From: Cristatella mucedo
Lineage: Eukaryota > Bryozoa > Phylactolaemata > Cristatellidae
Length of the DNA: 64,000 bases
NCBI GenBank assembly: GCA_009760855.2
Contig: WPIO01000016.1
Location: 1,285,001 to 1,349,000 of the forward strand
Direction of reading: 5' to 3'
Below the pieces are notes generated by a model that was not told the DNA's origin, made no database searches, and worked only from the letters and a program-made list of their open reading frames with translations. Below, piece after piece: positions 20,370 to 31,497 of the stretch (its first letter is position 1; each line of letters starts with the position of its first letter). Both the position numbers and the translations under genes were made by a program.

Positions 20370-22485
20370 AATTAGTAATGTAATGTAATGTATCTCCTTC
20401 TGTAACTCCACAAAGTCATAAAGACCATGTGGGTGTTACGAAGGAGAGTTTTGTGTAGCACACTCACAGCCTTAGCGGCTTTCGGTACGCATTCGGTAGC
20501 CAACAGACTTCGTCTCACGCAACAAAGAGAAAGTGGGAAGCATAGCAGAGTCAGGAGAGCAGTTAAGCTAGTGAGTAGCATAGAAGTAGCAGCTCAGGAC
20601 CGCTGAAAACGATGTGCCATAGCCGGCAGTAGGAGAGTAGTTATCGTTGCGTAAGAATTGTGGAAGCGAGTTCCACAGTCTAGGACCTGCAGAGCTAAAG
20701 CTTCTATCACCAACGGTCTTTAAGCGGAGGAATGGAACAGCTAATTTATTGTCCACACAGGACCTCAGGGCACGAACAGGCTGAAACTGATGCAGCAGTT
20801 GAGCTAGGTACGAAGGAGCCAAGCCGTGGCGGACCTTGTGGGTCAGCGTAAGAACTTTGCTCTGTATCCGTTGCTCAACCGGCATCCACCCTAGCTCTTT
20901 TAGCAAAGGAGACACGTGCTCAAACCTCTGGGACTTGAAGACTAGCCTTACAACCATATTCATAGTCAGCTGCAGTGGCCTAGTTGCCGTCTTTGGTAGC
21001 CCAGCCAAAAGGGAATTACAATAATTAAGCCGAGACAGAACTAAGGAGCTAGTTAAAATTTTTGCAAGCCACTCTGGAAGACAGCTCCTAATCTTTGAGA
21101 GGGATCGGACGTGATGGCTAGCTGTAGAGGCAGTCTTCTGAATGGAGCTTTAAAAATGGAGGCAGCTGTCGAACACGACACCTAGATTACGAGCACGTGG
21201 TGAAGGTCGCACAATAGCATCACCTATTAGAAGAGCAAAGAATTTTAATCCAGCCACACGCTTATGGTGTCCTATGAGCAGCAGTTCGGTTTTATCATCA
21301 TTTAATTTCAAGAAGTTTTCCGACATCCAGGATCGAATGTTGGCAAGGCAAGCATTCAGTTTCTCAGTTGCTGCAGCAGATTCCGACGGTTTGAATGACA
21401 AGTACAGCTGAGTATCGTCAGCATAAAAGTGATATCCTATTCCATGGGTCTTACTCACTTTTCGAGGATGGACCCTTGAGGGACTCCACAGGTGACCCTT
21501 ATTGTGTGTGAGACCTGACCCCCACCTGACACGGATTGAACATGACCAGGCAAGTACGATTTAAACCATGCCAATGCTTCGTCTGCCAGACCGATCGTTG
21601 TTCTCAATCGTTCAAGCAGAGCTTCGTGATCAATGGTGTCGAAGGCAGCAGACAGATCTAGCAGAGCTAAGGCAGTGACATTCCCGTCGTCGTTGCCACG
21701 TAAAATGTCATTGTTAACACAGAGGAGAGCAGTTTCAGTAGAGTGCTGCCTCTTGAAACCTGATTGAAATGTTTCTGACATTCCATTATTTTCAATATGT
21801 TCAACTAGCTGCTTAGCAACAATTTTTTCAAGAATCTTTGATAAGAAGGGAAACTGGACGATAGTTTGCTAGGACCTCTGTGTCTAATCCAGGCTTTTTA
21901 AGAATAGGTCTAACGATTGCTGATTTGAAGGACTTGGGGACGACCCCTTTTCCCAAAGAAGCATTACAAATCTTGGTTAGGGCAGGGCTAAGTTGATCTG
22001 CCAGTGAAGACCACAGAGATGATGGTATATGGTCTTCAGGAGATGAGCTCTTTTTGCTAGACCTTATTAAGATAGCCACATCGCATGCAGCAACCTCGGA
22101 GAACCTTTCAAGGAAGGTCACACATTGTGGAACCGCAATTTTTTTAGTTAGAGGAGGCTTTATGGAGGCACGAATGTGCATACTTTTTTCAGTAAAGAAG
22201 GTTGAAAACTTTTCGGCTGAGCCGTTAATATCTGGGGAGTCAGACCTCTCAGCATTGGCCAGTAAATGGTTTACTGTCTTATAAATCTATTTAGGGTCCG
22301 ACTGGCAGGAATTCAGCTTTCCGGTGAAAAAAGAAACCCTGGCTTTTTTAAGCTTCCGGGTGTAAACTCGTAGGAAGTCTTTGAAATTGACTAGATCTGC
22401 ATCAAACCCCGATTTCTTGAAACGACGTTCAAGCCTGCACTTAACCTGCCGCATCTTTAGGAGTAGTGAAATGCCACATATTTTT
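20370..22485 (-). mobile_element. LINE-B, 5'-truncated
   Basis: Minus-strand frames give reverse transcriptase: ANYRPVSLL, then TFQSGFKRQHSTETALL, LLDLSAAFDTIDHEALL (motif A, catalytic Asp), VTCGVPQGSILE (motif B) and YHFYADDTQLYLSF (YADD, motif C), then the LINE C-terminal region. Frames are interrupted. The 3' end has repeats of TAATG (read on the plus strand). This differs from LINE-A, which ends in (ATT)n. Copy 2 lacks it (CAGCAAAAATAGTAGTGAGATG at 50,371), so it moved after the duplication. It belongs to the Jockey/CR1/L2 group of non-LTR elements; I cannot fix the clade. Confidence 0.85.
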
Positions 22486-23564
22486 CCGAATAACTACAGG
22501 CTTTCCAAGAGAAAACTTTGTATTTTCGTCCTCATAATGAGACTAGAAGGATAATTTCTGCAAGGTCTTGAACTCCTAAAGCTCAACACCTAGTAATGGC
22601 TAGTGCAATACATTCAAGTCAGATCTGTTGAGGCAAGTAACAGATCGGAATATATAGAATAAGTATTAACGACCGATGAGACCCCTTACCTAAAGTGCAA
22701 GCAGATTTTCCGGCCAATGAAGAGTGTATTTAGTAGTTTAATTTTGTGGATACTCTTCTTACTGTTGTCTTTATTTGACATTATGATTTGCACAGTGCAG
22801 TGAACAACTGTGGCTGATAAGGAAGATAAAGACATGAAACAGGGTACCTGGAAGTTGAGTTCATGACCTCGGACACTAGGCATGACAGGGCTACGACCTG
22901 CTACTGGTTGACCACTCGTAACCTTCGGCTGCATAGTGCTGCCGCCATAAATGTTTAATCGTGTTCACTACTTGTTCCCGTCTGTTTCACTGGTGTGCAG
23001 CCCCATTGCGATCAGATCTACCTCTAAATTAGTGCACTTTTCATTAGGAGTCTCATAACCATGGCCGTATCTCAGAGTGATAGTGCAAATGCATCACTTT
23101 CTCGTTACTTATTCCCCTACACTAATTTCACATTGTCAGGTGTTGTTATACAGTCAATCGCTGCTACCAAGCTCCTGTGCACCGGCCCAACTTCCTATTG
23201 CCACTGGGTCTTGGCCCTGGGGGTAAGGTGCTGGCAGTCGTTCCTGTAATAGCTTCTGCTTGCAGGGGTGACAACTGCTAAGGCTTGTTGGCCAGCATGT
23301 TCGCTGACGGATATTATTAACACACAGTGGGGTTTTGACTATTAACTCCTCCTCAGTTCGGTAGGGATGCAGAGGCCGATCTGGCCGAATGGCAGGCTGT
23401 AGTAGGTAAGCCGAAGCAGCTGGAGGGAGTGTGTCGTGCAGGCGGTGCATCTAAAAATGACACGGGGTGTTGCTGTTTACTCCAATTGTAAAGTAAAAGA
23501 CACTAAAATTAGCGGCCACCAAATCAAGTGTGAACAGTTACAGCTATAGTCGGCATCCTGACGA

Positions 23565-23655
23565 AACAGCCCCTGAGGAAATAGCCTGCACACAAAACAG
23601 CCCAAGACAAAAATAGCCTCGACTAAATAGCCCCGGCAAAAAACAGCCAGAGTAA
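23565..23655 (+). repeat. Degenerate tandem repeat, 15-17-base phase
   Basis: About six units of the form AAACAGCCC / AAATAGCC with spacers of similar length. Confidence 0.6.
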
Positions 23656-24165
23656 TTAAGAGTACTTTAAAAATATTTTATATTGCCGTTAGCAGCTAAA
23701 ATCAAATAAATTTCATAACGATTAAATGCATTTTTTAAATTTTTGTTGAAAATGTTACAAAGTTAAAATGTATTGAAATGTTTTTGTTTTACAAAATTGC
23801 AAATGATTCAAGAATACTTTACTAATAAGCAGCATTGTTTTCGTATTTTCCCCACTGAAATTTCTGACGAGTGATCATTATGAAGCCCTAGAAGCGACCG
23901 CTGCAATGCCTAGATACCCGGTACTGCCGCGCCTTGAACAATAGCTGTGGCCTAGATGTACCGAACCGCTAAGCGCTGCTAGCCAAGTTTGTCATTTGTC
24001 TTCTGCAACAAGACGGGTGTAGTTTCATGCGTGCATGACCTCGAGAGAATTGGCCTCATGGCTGGTATGCAATCGGGTCGCCAGCGGTTGCTATAAGCTC
24101 ATTTTCACTATCTGAGTTTGTTAAATCAATCGGCTTTTATAGCTCCCTAATTCCTATTCTACGTG
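23656..24165. other. No gene recognised
   Basis: AT-rich, then mixed sequence inside the intron. I see no equivalent in copy 2. Confidence 0.4.
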
Positions 24166-24167
24166 TA

Positions 24168-24307
24168 AGGTGCTCTTGGTCCAGTGGTTGAGGTGCTCGC
24201 CCCGACCAAGGTCTGGCTGGGGTCGTTGGCTCAAGCCCCAAGGCATATGTGAAGCGCCTGAATTGAGATTAAATTCTCTTAGGGCGCTATACAAATGAAT
24301 TATATTA
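24168..24307 (+). mobile_element. SINE-B
   Basis: Head GGTCCAGTGGTTGAGG, tRNA-like middle, and tail GAAGCGCCTGAATTGAG...AGGGCGCTATACAAATG; close to the copy at 8,145. Confidence 0.85.
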
Positions 24308-24415
24308 TTATATTACCTTGCCCAGGTCTGTCATTCGAGTCGTGAAACAATCTCAATTGACCACTGAAATTAGGAGTGACAATCAGTAAGGCGGTCAAGC
24401 GACTATATCATAATG

Positions 24416-25112
24416 TGAAAACTTTCATTAGACGACCACATCAGCTCCAGTCAAGTCTGCCTACTTTCAGCTACATAACATGGCTAAATTCGGTCTTGTT
24501 TAGTCAGGGATACCACATCTGAATTGGTCCGTTCAGTTGTGACATCCCGTCTTGACTTCTGTAACTCACTGCTTGCTGGCCTACCGGCACGTGCAATCAG
24601 GAGCTTACAGCTGCTGCTAAACTCTGCAGCTAGGCTTGTCTGTCTTGAGTGTCCCAGTTGCCACATCACATCCCTTCTCACCGACCTGCAGTGGCTCCCA
24701 ATCAAACAACTCATCGACTTCAAGGTTGTCACTCACTTTAGGCCCCTTCATTCTTTGGCTTCAGCCTACCTATCAGATCTACTCCCCCACCAGGCTAAGC
24801 ATCGTACCACCACCACTTTTTGGAATCGAATGCTTTACCAATACCTCGTACAAATCTCAAATCCTTTGGAGACCGTGCGTTTAGTTCGTATGCTCCCAAA
24901 GCATGGAACTCACTCCCGACTTGCGTCACGAAATCTCTGACATGATCACATTTAAAAAGAAACAAAAAATGCACCTATTTATGACAGCATTTAGTAGGTC
25001 CCTGTGATTCGTCCGTGAGTGCTTATGCTTTCTGACACTGTGCATGCTGCCACTAACCAAACTTGCATACTGACCCTGTGCATCTCACTCCTGACCATGT
25101 TATTCTTGTTCG
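24416..25112 (+). repeat. Diverged LINE-A copy
   Basis: The frame at 24,524 still reads SRLDFCNSLLAGLPARAIR, with later frameshifts. The stem-loop tail is missing. Confidence 0.75.
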
Positions 25113-25566
25113 CTGAGCATGCTACCACAAGCCATTCGATTAAGTCGAGTGCCATAGTGACAGCACCGCAACTAGTTAGCACACATGTCATCAGAAATTC
25201 AGGATCAAAGGTTACGAACGAGTTAGAGCTTTGGTTATCTGTTTACGAATTAAGAAGCTGAACCTGCTGCTTGATAGGCTTGACAACTACATTTGTGTGC
25301 CGTCGATATTCAGCATCTCCAGCACGGGAGTGATTTGCAGAGTAAAATTCATATTATCTTATTTCTGATTTCAATCTAATGCCAATGGAAAGAAGAGGTG
25401 AGAGTAAGTCGGATCTATGGACAGCAGTTGTCGATGCCCAACGGTTCAGAGTGCTGTGTGCTTCACTTGTCAGTGCGTTTGCCTACAGACACTACTATGT
25501 AGTAATGCTAACTGTTAGGTAAAGGAAGGAATAATTTGTAAGTAATATTATATTGCACGTGCATTT

Positions 25567-25815
25567 ATGGTGCTCAAGATTACGAGCTATGGCTATCACT
25601 ACCCAACAGCAGCAGCCTGGATCCAGGGCTTGAAGGCTGGTGTTTCCCTGAGGACTTGCATGCTGGAGCCAAATGAAGCCGCACTGCTTGGATCGAGCTG
25701 TAGTGCACTGCCGTGTAAATGTATCTCACTAATGGAGAAGTGTAAATGCACTGACAGTGCTGAAGTCATATGCAACACTGGTGCACCTGTGAGTGTCAGA
25801 ATGCATGTGAGGTCT
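25567..25815 (+). pseudogene. Remnant of a truncated propeller exon
   Basis: GAAGCCGCACTGCTTGGATC and the following 100 bases match the downstream part of the truncated exon at 54,908-55,060 in copy 2. The recognisable propeller part is gone here. An open frame of 83 codons is probably fortuitous. Confidence 0.45.
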
Positions 25816-26236
25816 TGAACGCGTATGTGAACCCGATACAGTAAGCTTGAAAAATGCAGACTAGATAAACGTGGCATGGCATTGCAGGTGAGAGCGTAAT
25901 AACATTTGACAGGGTCAATGGAAATCTCGATAGTTGTGCATTAAGGAGCCGGTCCTCTTTAAGACAAATCACCAAATGAGTAGGCAATGAGGCCGTGAAT
26001 TGGCTATGTTGATTACTGTGGACTGGATACGTTTAGCAAAGGCACCTCTCTTACCTTGTTCAGCTGTTGAGGTTCAACTCACCACTAAGAAGTGAGGGTG
26101 TGTGGTGCAGATATATTTTCAAGGCTGACAGTAAGACCAAGCATCTTGCAGTCAATGAAGAGTCGTATAACATTTTATTGTATAAGCAAGATTTAAGCTA
26201 TCTTGTGAAAGGACCGGTCTGCGTGCACAGTGCAAG

Positions 26237-26237
<1 letters not shown>

Positions 26238-26286
<49 letters not shown>
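26238..26286. repeat. (CT)n microsatellite before exon 2
   Basis: About 24 CT units, 56 bases upstream of the predicted acceptor; absent at the copy 2 acceptor. Confidence 0.9.
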
Positions 26287-26291
<5 letters not shown>

Positions 26292-26342
26292 ATGCAGCGC
26301 TCTGCTGCTGCCTGTGTTCACATAATGCAGCGTTCGTTGTAG

Positions 26343-27285
26343 CCGAGGGGCAGCCAGCGCTGCACTTCGGCCCGGCCTCCAGCAGTTTCCAGGTGCCTGT
26401 CCAGTGCTGTGACCTGTCTGTGACGTCAGAGGGGCATCTGCTGCTGGCTGCTGAGGAGTACGGCCTGAAGGAATACAGTCAGAGCGGCAGCAAGCTGAGC
26501 GTCTGGAAACCTGCGAAGCAGAGCAACGGAGAGGACGACTGGGTCACTGCAGTGCAGTCCCTGGAGGACGGCCGTGCTGCTGTAGGTGTGTGCTACTCAC
26601 AGCTCGTCCTGCTGCTCAGACGCAGCTCTGCTGCTGCTACTGGTGCAGGGGACCAGGGGACGTGGCTCGAGGACCGACGTGTCGCTTTGTTGCCGTGGTC
26701 TTCCAAGAAGCTGTCCGTGCTCGGTGACCTGCTCGCTGTGACCCGAGGCGGCCTGTGGCCTGACCGGGGGCTGCAGCTGTTGCAGCTGGGCTCGGGGCAG
26801 CTGCTGCACAGCAGCAAGTACAAGTATTGCATACTCAGTGTGGCTCTCACTGCTGCTGCTCTGGTCACTGCAAGCTACAGCATGTTGAAGCTGGACGGTG
26901 GCAGAGAGCTGCACGTAGTGGACTGCTGCAGCCACCGAGGTGACAATGGAGACACAAGCTGAGCAGCGATGAGGAAGCCATGGGCGTCTGTGCTGCAGGC
27001 GGCCTCCTGTACGTGGCTGTGCGAGGGCTGCAGCGAGGCATGGACTGTGTGAGGGCGCTCAGTGCTGCGACTGGGGAGATGCTGCAGCAGGTCATCTCTT
27101 GCAGCAGCCACGGACTGCAGTTGCCTCAGTGGCTGTCAGTAGGCGGACGACAGAGGACCGAGCTAGCCGTGCTGGGCTGGGACGGACAGACTGTGAGCAT
27201 GTACCCTGCAGTTGCTTCGAGCTAAGAACTGGAGGTCTGGGACGTACAGCTCTGGGGCAACACTGTATGTCACTTCGTTTGACTG
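26343..27285 (+). pseudogene. RBCC gene copy 1, exon 2 (propeller-like), frameshifted
   Basis: The acceptor cgttgtag is followed by a frame matching copy 2 (CCDLSVTSEGHLLLAAE, VWKPAKQSNGEDDW, then repeated segments with LGDLLAVT and GQLLHSSKY). At about 26,948 four bases present in copy 2 are missing, and the frame stops at 26,962. It resumes in another frame (GVCAAGGLLYVAVRG) and shifts again near 27,215. With the exon 1 frameshift this makes copy 1 a likely pseudogene. The repeated 40-50-residue units alternating strand-like and turn-like segments suggest a beta-propeller, but canonical NHL repeats are not obvious. Confidence 0.75.
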
Positions 27286-27341
27286 ATACCAATGAACGCA
27301 TTTACTTACCTTGTAACGAAGTGATGCATCAATAATCCATA

Positions 27342-27347
27342 AATAAA
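27342..27347 (+). terminator. Polyadenylation signal AATAAA (copy 1)
   Basis: Within ATAAATAAATAATCC, about 60 bases after the homologous stop of the propeller exon. Confidence 0.5.
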
Positions 27348-28480
27348 TAATCCATGATTCAAGAATCCGTGTGATTCCATGAGTTCCACTCAGACGATGT
27401 GTTTCCACGTACGATAGCGAGCAGAGAGCAGCTGCAGTGGCACCGAGCTGCCAGCGTTCGTAGAATTTACGTCCTCCCTGCATGTCACTTAATGTCTGAG
27501 AGCTAGCAGCCAACCACCTAGCTGACCGCATCTACTTATCAGCCGCTCGTCGGTTTCGGGTTGCTTCAGCTTACAACGACGGCAGTGCCGGGCCGGGCGA
27601 AGTTTAATCTAGTACAGAGGTCACACTAGTGCTGCTACCCTTTTTTGAGCTGAGCGATGCTAAAGCCGGCACGATGCGAAAGTATTTTTGGGCGTTGCGA
27701 AGCTCAAATGAGCGAATAAAAAAATAGTGACTGGCAATCGCCCATGAAAGTGCTCGAACCCTCGGGCCGAGGTCATGAAAAGCAGCTGCCTCACTTTGCG
27801 TGCCATCAGTTGAGCACCTCTTTTCAGGCAAAGCAAAGGTAAAACTGGGTTGGGCGAAGTCTAGGCGCTAGGGTTGAAGCTACAGCAAGCTAGACGAAGC
27901 CTTTTGTGGAGTGAGCAAAGCTAAAGCAGGCCGAACAAAATGTAAGCACGCTGGGCTAAGTTCAAGCGTGAGTCGAGGCTTGAACAATCGGCATGCTGCA
28001 CAGCAGCCGATCAGGTCACGTGGGACAGAAACAAAGCACAGGATTGGACTGCCGCATCCAAAAAACTTGCTGATGGCTCAGGCAGGCGAACGAATGTCAG
28101 AGCTAGCAGCAAATTGGCTAGCTGGACGGGCCTACTTGGGCTTCCTGGTTTTACTGCGAAGGGTCACGTGGGTGACAATCTAGGCTTCTGGATCTTGGAT
28201 TGTAACAGACCGTCCTAGATTGCAATAGTGTCTCCGGTCGGATCCAAGATCCAGAAGCCGGGCTATTGCCGCCGATTGCCATGCATACATAGCCTACAAT
28301 GTCTTGACAGCATGTGCCCGCACAGTGAACGTTACATGTTGTGATAATTACACCTTCACACAGCCAATCTCTAGTCAATTTGTAACGGATTGAGATAGAA
28401 TATAGGCCATTTTGCCGTTGACAGCCTTGTATTGCCCTCGATTGTACGTTCGCAATTGTTTAAAAGGATAAGGTTGCACT
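27348..28480. other. 3' flank of copy 1 gene
   Basis: It aligns with 56,845-58,270. 27,722-27,800 resembles a reversed SINE-A head (CGCCCATGAAAGTGCTCGAACC). No other gene is recognised. Confidence 0.5.
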
Positions 28481-28481
28481 T

Positions 28482-30006
28482 TTAATAATAATAATAATGC
28501 ACTTGACAAAGCACCCTCAGAGAACTCAATCTCTTTCTAGGCGCTTCACATTTGCTGCAAAGGGAAACACGATTGAATGGTGAGTAATATCATGCTTGAT
28601 AAACAAGATGAATAACATGGTTAGGGGTGACATGCACAGGGTCAGCTTGCAAATGAGGTTAGTGGCAGCATGCACTGTGTCAGCACACATAAGCATATCA
28701 AGGACGAATCACAGGGACCCACTAAATGCTGTCCTAAATAGGTGTGTTTTTAGGTTCCTTTTAAATGTGGTCAGGTCAGAGGATGTTCTGACGCAGGTCG
28801 GGAGGGAGTTCCAGGCTTTGGGAGCATTGGAACTAAATGCATGGTCTCCAAAGGATTTGAGGTTTGTACGAGGTGTTTCTAGACTCTTGGATTCCGAAAA
28901 GCGGGTGGTACGATGCTTGGCCTGATGGGGTAGTATATCTGAAAGATAGGCTGGAGCCATAGATTGAAGAGAAGTGAGCGACAAAACCTTGAAGTCAATC
29001 CGTTGCCTCACTGGTAGCCAGTGCAGGTCGGCGAGAAGTGGAGCAATGTGGTAACTGCGACGCTCACGACAGACAAGCCTAGCTGCAGAGTTTTACACCA
29101 GCTGCAATCGCCTGATCGCACATGCTGGGAGACCAGTAAGCAGTGAGTTGCAGAAGTCGAGACGAGATGTCACGAATGCATGGACCAACTTAGACGTGGT
29201 ATCCTTATCTAAACAAGCCCGAATTTTAGCAATATTATGAAGCTGAAAATAGGCAGATTTGACCGTGGAGCTGATATGGTCGTCTAACAAGAGGTCGCTT
29301 TGGAATATGACACCTAGATTTCGAGCTGATTCGACAGGAGATATGCTGGCAGAGCCAATTTTGAGCGTCAGCCTTTCCAATTTCTGAATCACACTGGGTT
29401 TGCCCATAACTAGTAAGTTAGTTTTGTCATCGTTTATTTTTAGAAAATTTGCTGCCATCCATGTGCGGATGTCATCAATGCATGCAGCAAGTGAGTTTAG
29501 AGAATTTGAGGTGCTCGAAGGCTGGGAGGGATCAAAGCAAAGGTACAACTGAGTGTCATCCGCATAGAAGTGAAAGCCTAGATTGTGCTTGGCAATCACA
29601 TCAGCGAGAGGGAGAGTATAAACGGTGAAAAGAACCGGACTTAGCACAGAGCCCTGAGGTACTCCATATTTCAGAGGCACCTCAGAGGATCTTTGTCCAT
29701 TCACGTCAATACTCTGGAGTCTCCCACTGAGATAGGACCTGAACCACTGCAGAGCAGTGCCAGTGATGCCAAGGCGAGGTGAGAGGCGCTCTAGAAGAAC
29801 TTTGTGATCGATGGTGTCAAAAGCTGCCGAAAAATCGAGCAAAACAAGAAGAGACACTCTACCCATGTCTGCATTCCTAAGTATGTCGTTGTATACCCTA
29901 AGCAATGCTGACTCTGTGGAGTGATTAGCTCTAAAGCCGGACTGGAACTTACTAGCAAGGTGTGAGGTTTCGATATAGGAGTTTAGCTGTACTAGGCACT
30001 GTACTA
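28482..30006 (-). mobile_element. LINE-A, longest copy, reverse transcriptase
   Basis: The minus-strand frame holds SKFQSGFRANHSTESALL, LVLLDFSAAFDTIDHKVLL (motif A), YGVPQGSVLSPVLF (motif B) and LGFHFYADDTQLYL (YADD, motif C), then the C-terminal module. One in-frame TAA near 29,093, where the 13.9-kb copy has Gln, splits it. The 3' end (low coordinates) has (AAT)n and the stem-loop. The 5' end is truncated at a 12-base direct repeat (ACTGTACTAGGC twice) where it meets the viral protease remnant. The first ~35 residues of the long open frame are shifted protease sequence, not LINE. Confidence 0.88.
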
Positions 30007-30009
30007 GGC

Positions 30010-30545
30010 ACTGTATCGAAGTATTCAACAACTTCAGGCATAGGAGGAGCTCCAAAAGAATCAAAGTAGAAGCAATGTGTGCCTTGTTTTTAACAGGCAA
30101 CCCAGTGATAGATTGGGTGCTCTGTCTTGCCAGTGTTGCAAAGGAAACACTCTTTCACTTTTGGCTTCATTAGTGCTAGTTCATCTCTTGCAAATACACG
30201 TCGGAAATTTGGAATCTCTAGCTTCTTAACGTATTCTAGAAACTCAGTGTCTGTTGGTGCTGATGAGTTTTTATTTGTTTTTAGTTAACTAAGAGCTGTA
30301 TGCAGTTCTTGCATTAGTTCTTCATTGCTCATCCTCACGCAAGATCCTCTAGGTTTTCCATGTGTTACAATTATTTGCCCTCTAGGTCTGCCGTGAGTTA
30401 GAACTTTTTGCCCTCTAGGTCTCCCATTTGTTATAACTCTTTGCCCTCTAAATCTGCCATGAGTTAGAACACCAGCGCCTGTTTCATGCCTTAGTAGAAC
30501 GAACTTCGATTTCTTGTGCCCATTGATCATGCAGATTGCTTTCAC
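30010..30545 (-). pseudogene. PRO: Adenain-type cysteine protease (C5 family), truncated
   Basis: Read on the minus strand, 30,020-30,290 gives FRRVFARDELALMKP, KECFLCNTGK, YHWVAC, a TAA stop (30,090-30,092), then CFYFDSFGAPPMPEVVEY. These are the conserved blocks of adenovirus-type maturation proteases, including the catalytic His (HW) and the acidic residue of YFDSFG. The C-terminal part with the catalytic Cys is missing, because LINE-A sequence begins there. Upstream, the frame at 30,285-30,545 forms an N-terminal extension with four units of about 11 residues ending GRPRGQ (30,342-30,470), followed by MSNEELMQELHTALS. A frame break near 30,280 separates the two. In related elements this enzyme processes capsid proteins during assembly. 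Confidence 0.82.
30342..30470 (-). repeat. Four-unit coding tandem repeat (GRPRGQ)
   Basis: Four 33-base units encode THGRFRGQ, TNGRPRGQ, THGRPRGQ and THGKPRG. The basic GRP core recalls AT-hooks, but the order differs from the canonical RGRP. Confidence 0.8.
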
Positions 30546-30650
30546 AATACCCCTAGAACCTTTTGGGCATTGGATTTTACTGTACTCTTTGTGGAGTCTG
30601 TGTGCTTTTGCCCTTCAAGCAGTAGATATTTCCCTCCATTTCTATATAGT

Positions 30651-31327
30651 ATGTCGCTAAAAGTTAAAGCATTTGATTTCGGGCAAGATTTAATTACAGG
30701 TCATAAAGAACCTTTACCGAAAGTGCCAATTCGCGCTTTAGTGCTAGGCCCAAGTGGATTTGGTAAATCACAGGTGGTTATGTATTGGATCTTCTATGGC
30801 ATGCTAAATTACGATACTTGCATGGTAATTGCTTCTAGTCTTGATCAGAAGTTATACAAAGGTTTAATGTCTATGAATGACAAAGCAGCAAAGGGGGCTT
30901 ATGTTTGGGTCGATGGAATCGAACAGACGCCAGAAGTAGATTCATACAAAAACTACAAGACTGTTTTTGCTTGATGATCTAATGACTGAAGACCAAACAA
31001 AGATTCTAGATTACTTTACACGCGGAAGGCACAAAGTATTAAACATCTTGTATCTTGCTCAAGGATTGACGAACGTTCCCATGCGCGAAATCGGAAACAA
31101 CATAACATGTTAATCACCTTCAATATAATGCAACTGATACTGAATACACCCGTGATGCATACACCGGTGACATTGATAGAAAGCAGCTTCGTGATTGGGT
31201 CAACTCTTGCACAAGGAACCGGTTTGGATACTGTGTCATTGATCTTACAAAAACGGAGTCTGAAGGCAGATTTTGGTCAGTAGACAGTGAAGGCCAACAA
31301 CTAATAACTGTTTTTAAGGAAAAATAA
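30651..31327 (+). pseudogene. FtsK/HerA (A32)-type DNA-packaging ATPase, frameshifted
   Basis: The ATG at 30,651 follows TATATAGT. Residues 33-40 are a Walker A motif (GPSGFGKS). The frame breaks near 30,965; the next frame has the Walker B strand (LLDDLMTED) and DYFTRGRHKVLNILYLAQ, a stretch typical of genome-packaging ATPases of Polintons, adintoviruses and related dsDNA viruses. A second break near 31,105 leads to a C-terminal part ending in a TAA at 31,325. About 225 codons in all, close to the usual size of this ATPase. In such viruses it drives DNA into the preformed capsid. It is divergently arranged with the protease, whose start lies about 100 bases away. Confidence 0.85.
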
Positions 31328-31330
31328 CAA

Positions 31331-31497
31331 TATATAAGACGACGCTCAGAAGAAAGATTCATTCGAAGTCTGGAAAGAAGTATCGTGGTAGTGTGAAAGA
31401 AGCATTAGATTGTGAGAAGAGATTGCGTGACTTACAAGCCTTTCGTGATTCTATTGAGTTGCAGAATGATCTAGAAATGCAGAGACTTCAGGGCTAG
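31331..31497 (+). pseudogene. Small basic ORF of the viral element
   Basis: About 54 codons, rich in Lys and Arg (TTLRRKIHSKSGKKYRG, then ALDCEKRLRDLQAFRD), ending in a TAG at 31,495. No intact ATG is visible; an ATA stands where one might be expected. Immediately upstream is ATATATAAG. Function unknown. Confidence 0.45.

Larger units (their letters stand above)
19625..26342 (+). other. Intron of copy 1 gene
   Basis: It runs from the gtagct donor to the cgttgtag acceptor and contains LINE-B, SINE-B, LINE-A and tandem repeats, listed separately. 19,625-20,369 and 22,486-23,560 align with copy 2 intron sequence and hold no other gene. Confidence 0.65.
11200..28480. repeat. Segmental duplication, copy 1
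   Basis: The order of unique and repeated segments matches 40,330-58,270. Anchors: 11,220/40,331; 12,531/43,424; 13,625/44,473; 17,700/47,820; 18,522/48,627; 26,343/55,666; 27,900/57,434; 28,440/58,200. Similarity ranges from near-identical (gene exons) to clearly diverged. Confidence 0.85.

Noticed and set aside
29093-30100. A 335-codon protein as one gene
   Set aside because: Its first ~35 codons are out-of-frame viral protease sequence and the rest is LINE-A reverse transcriptase.
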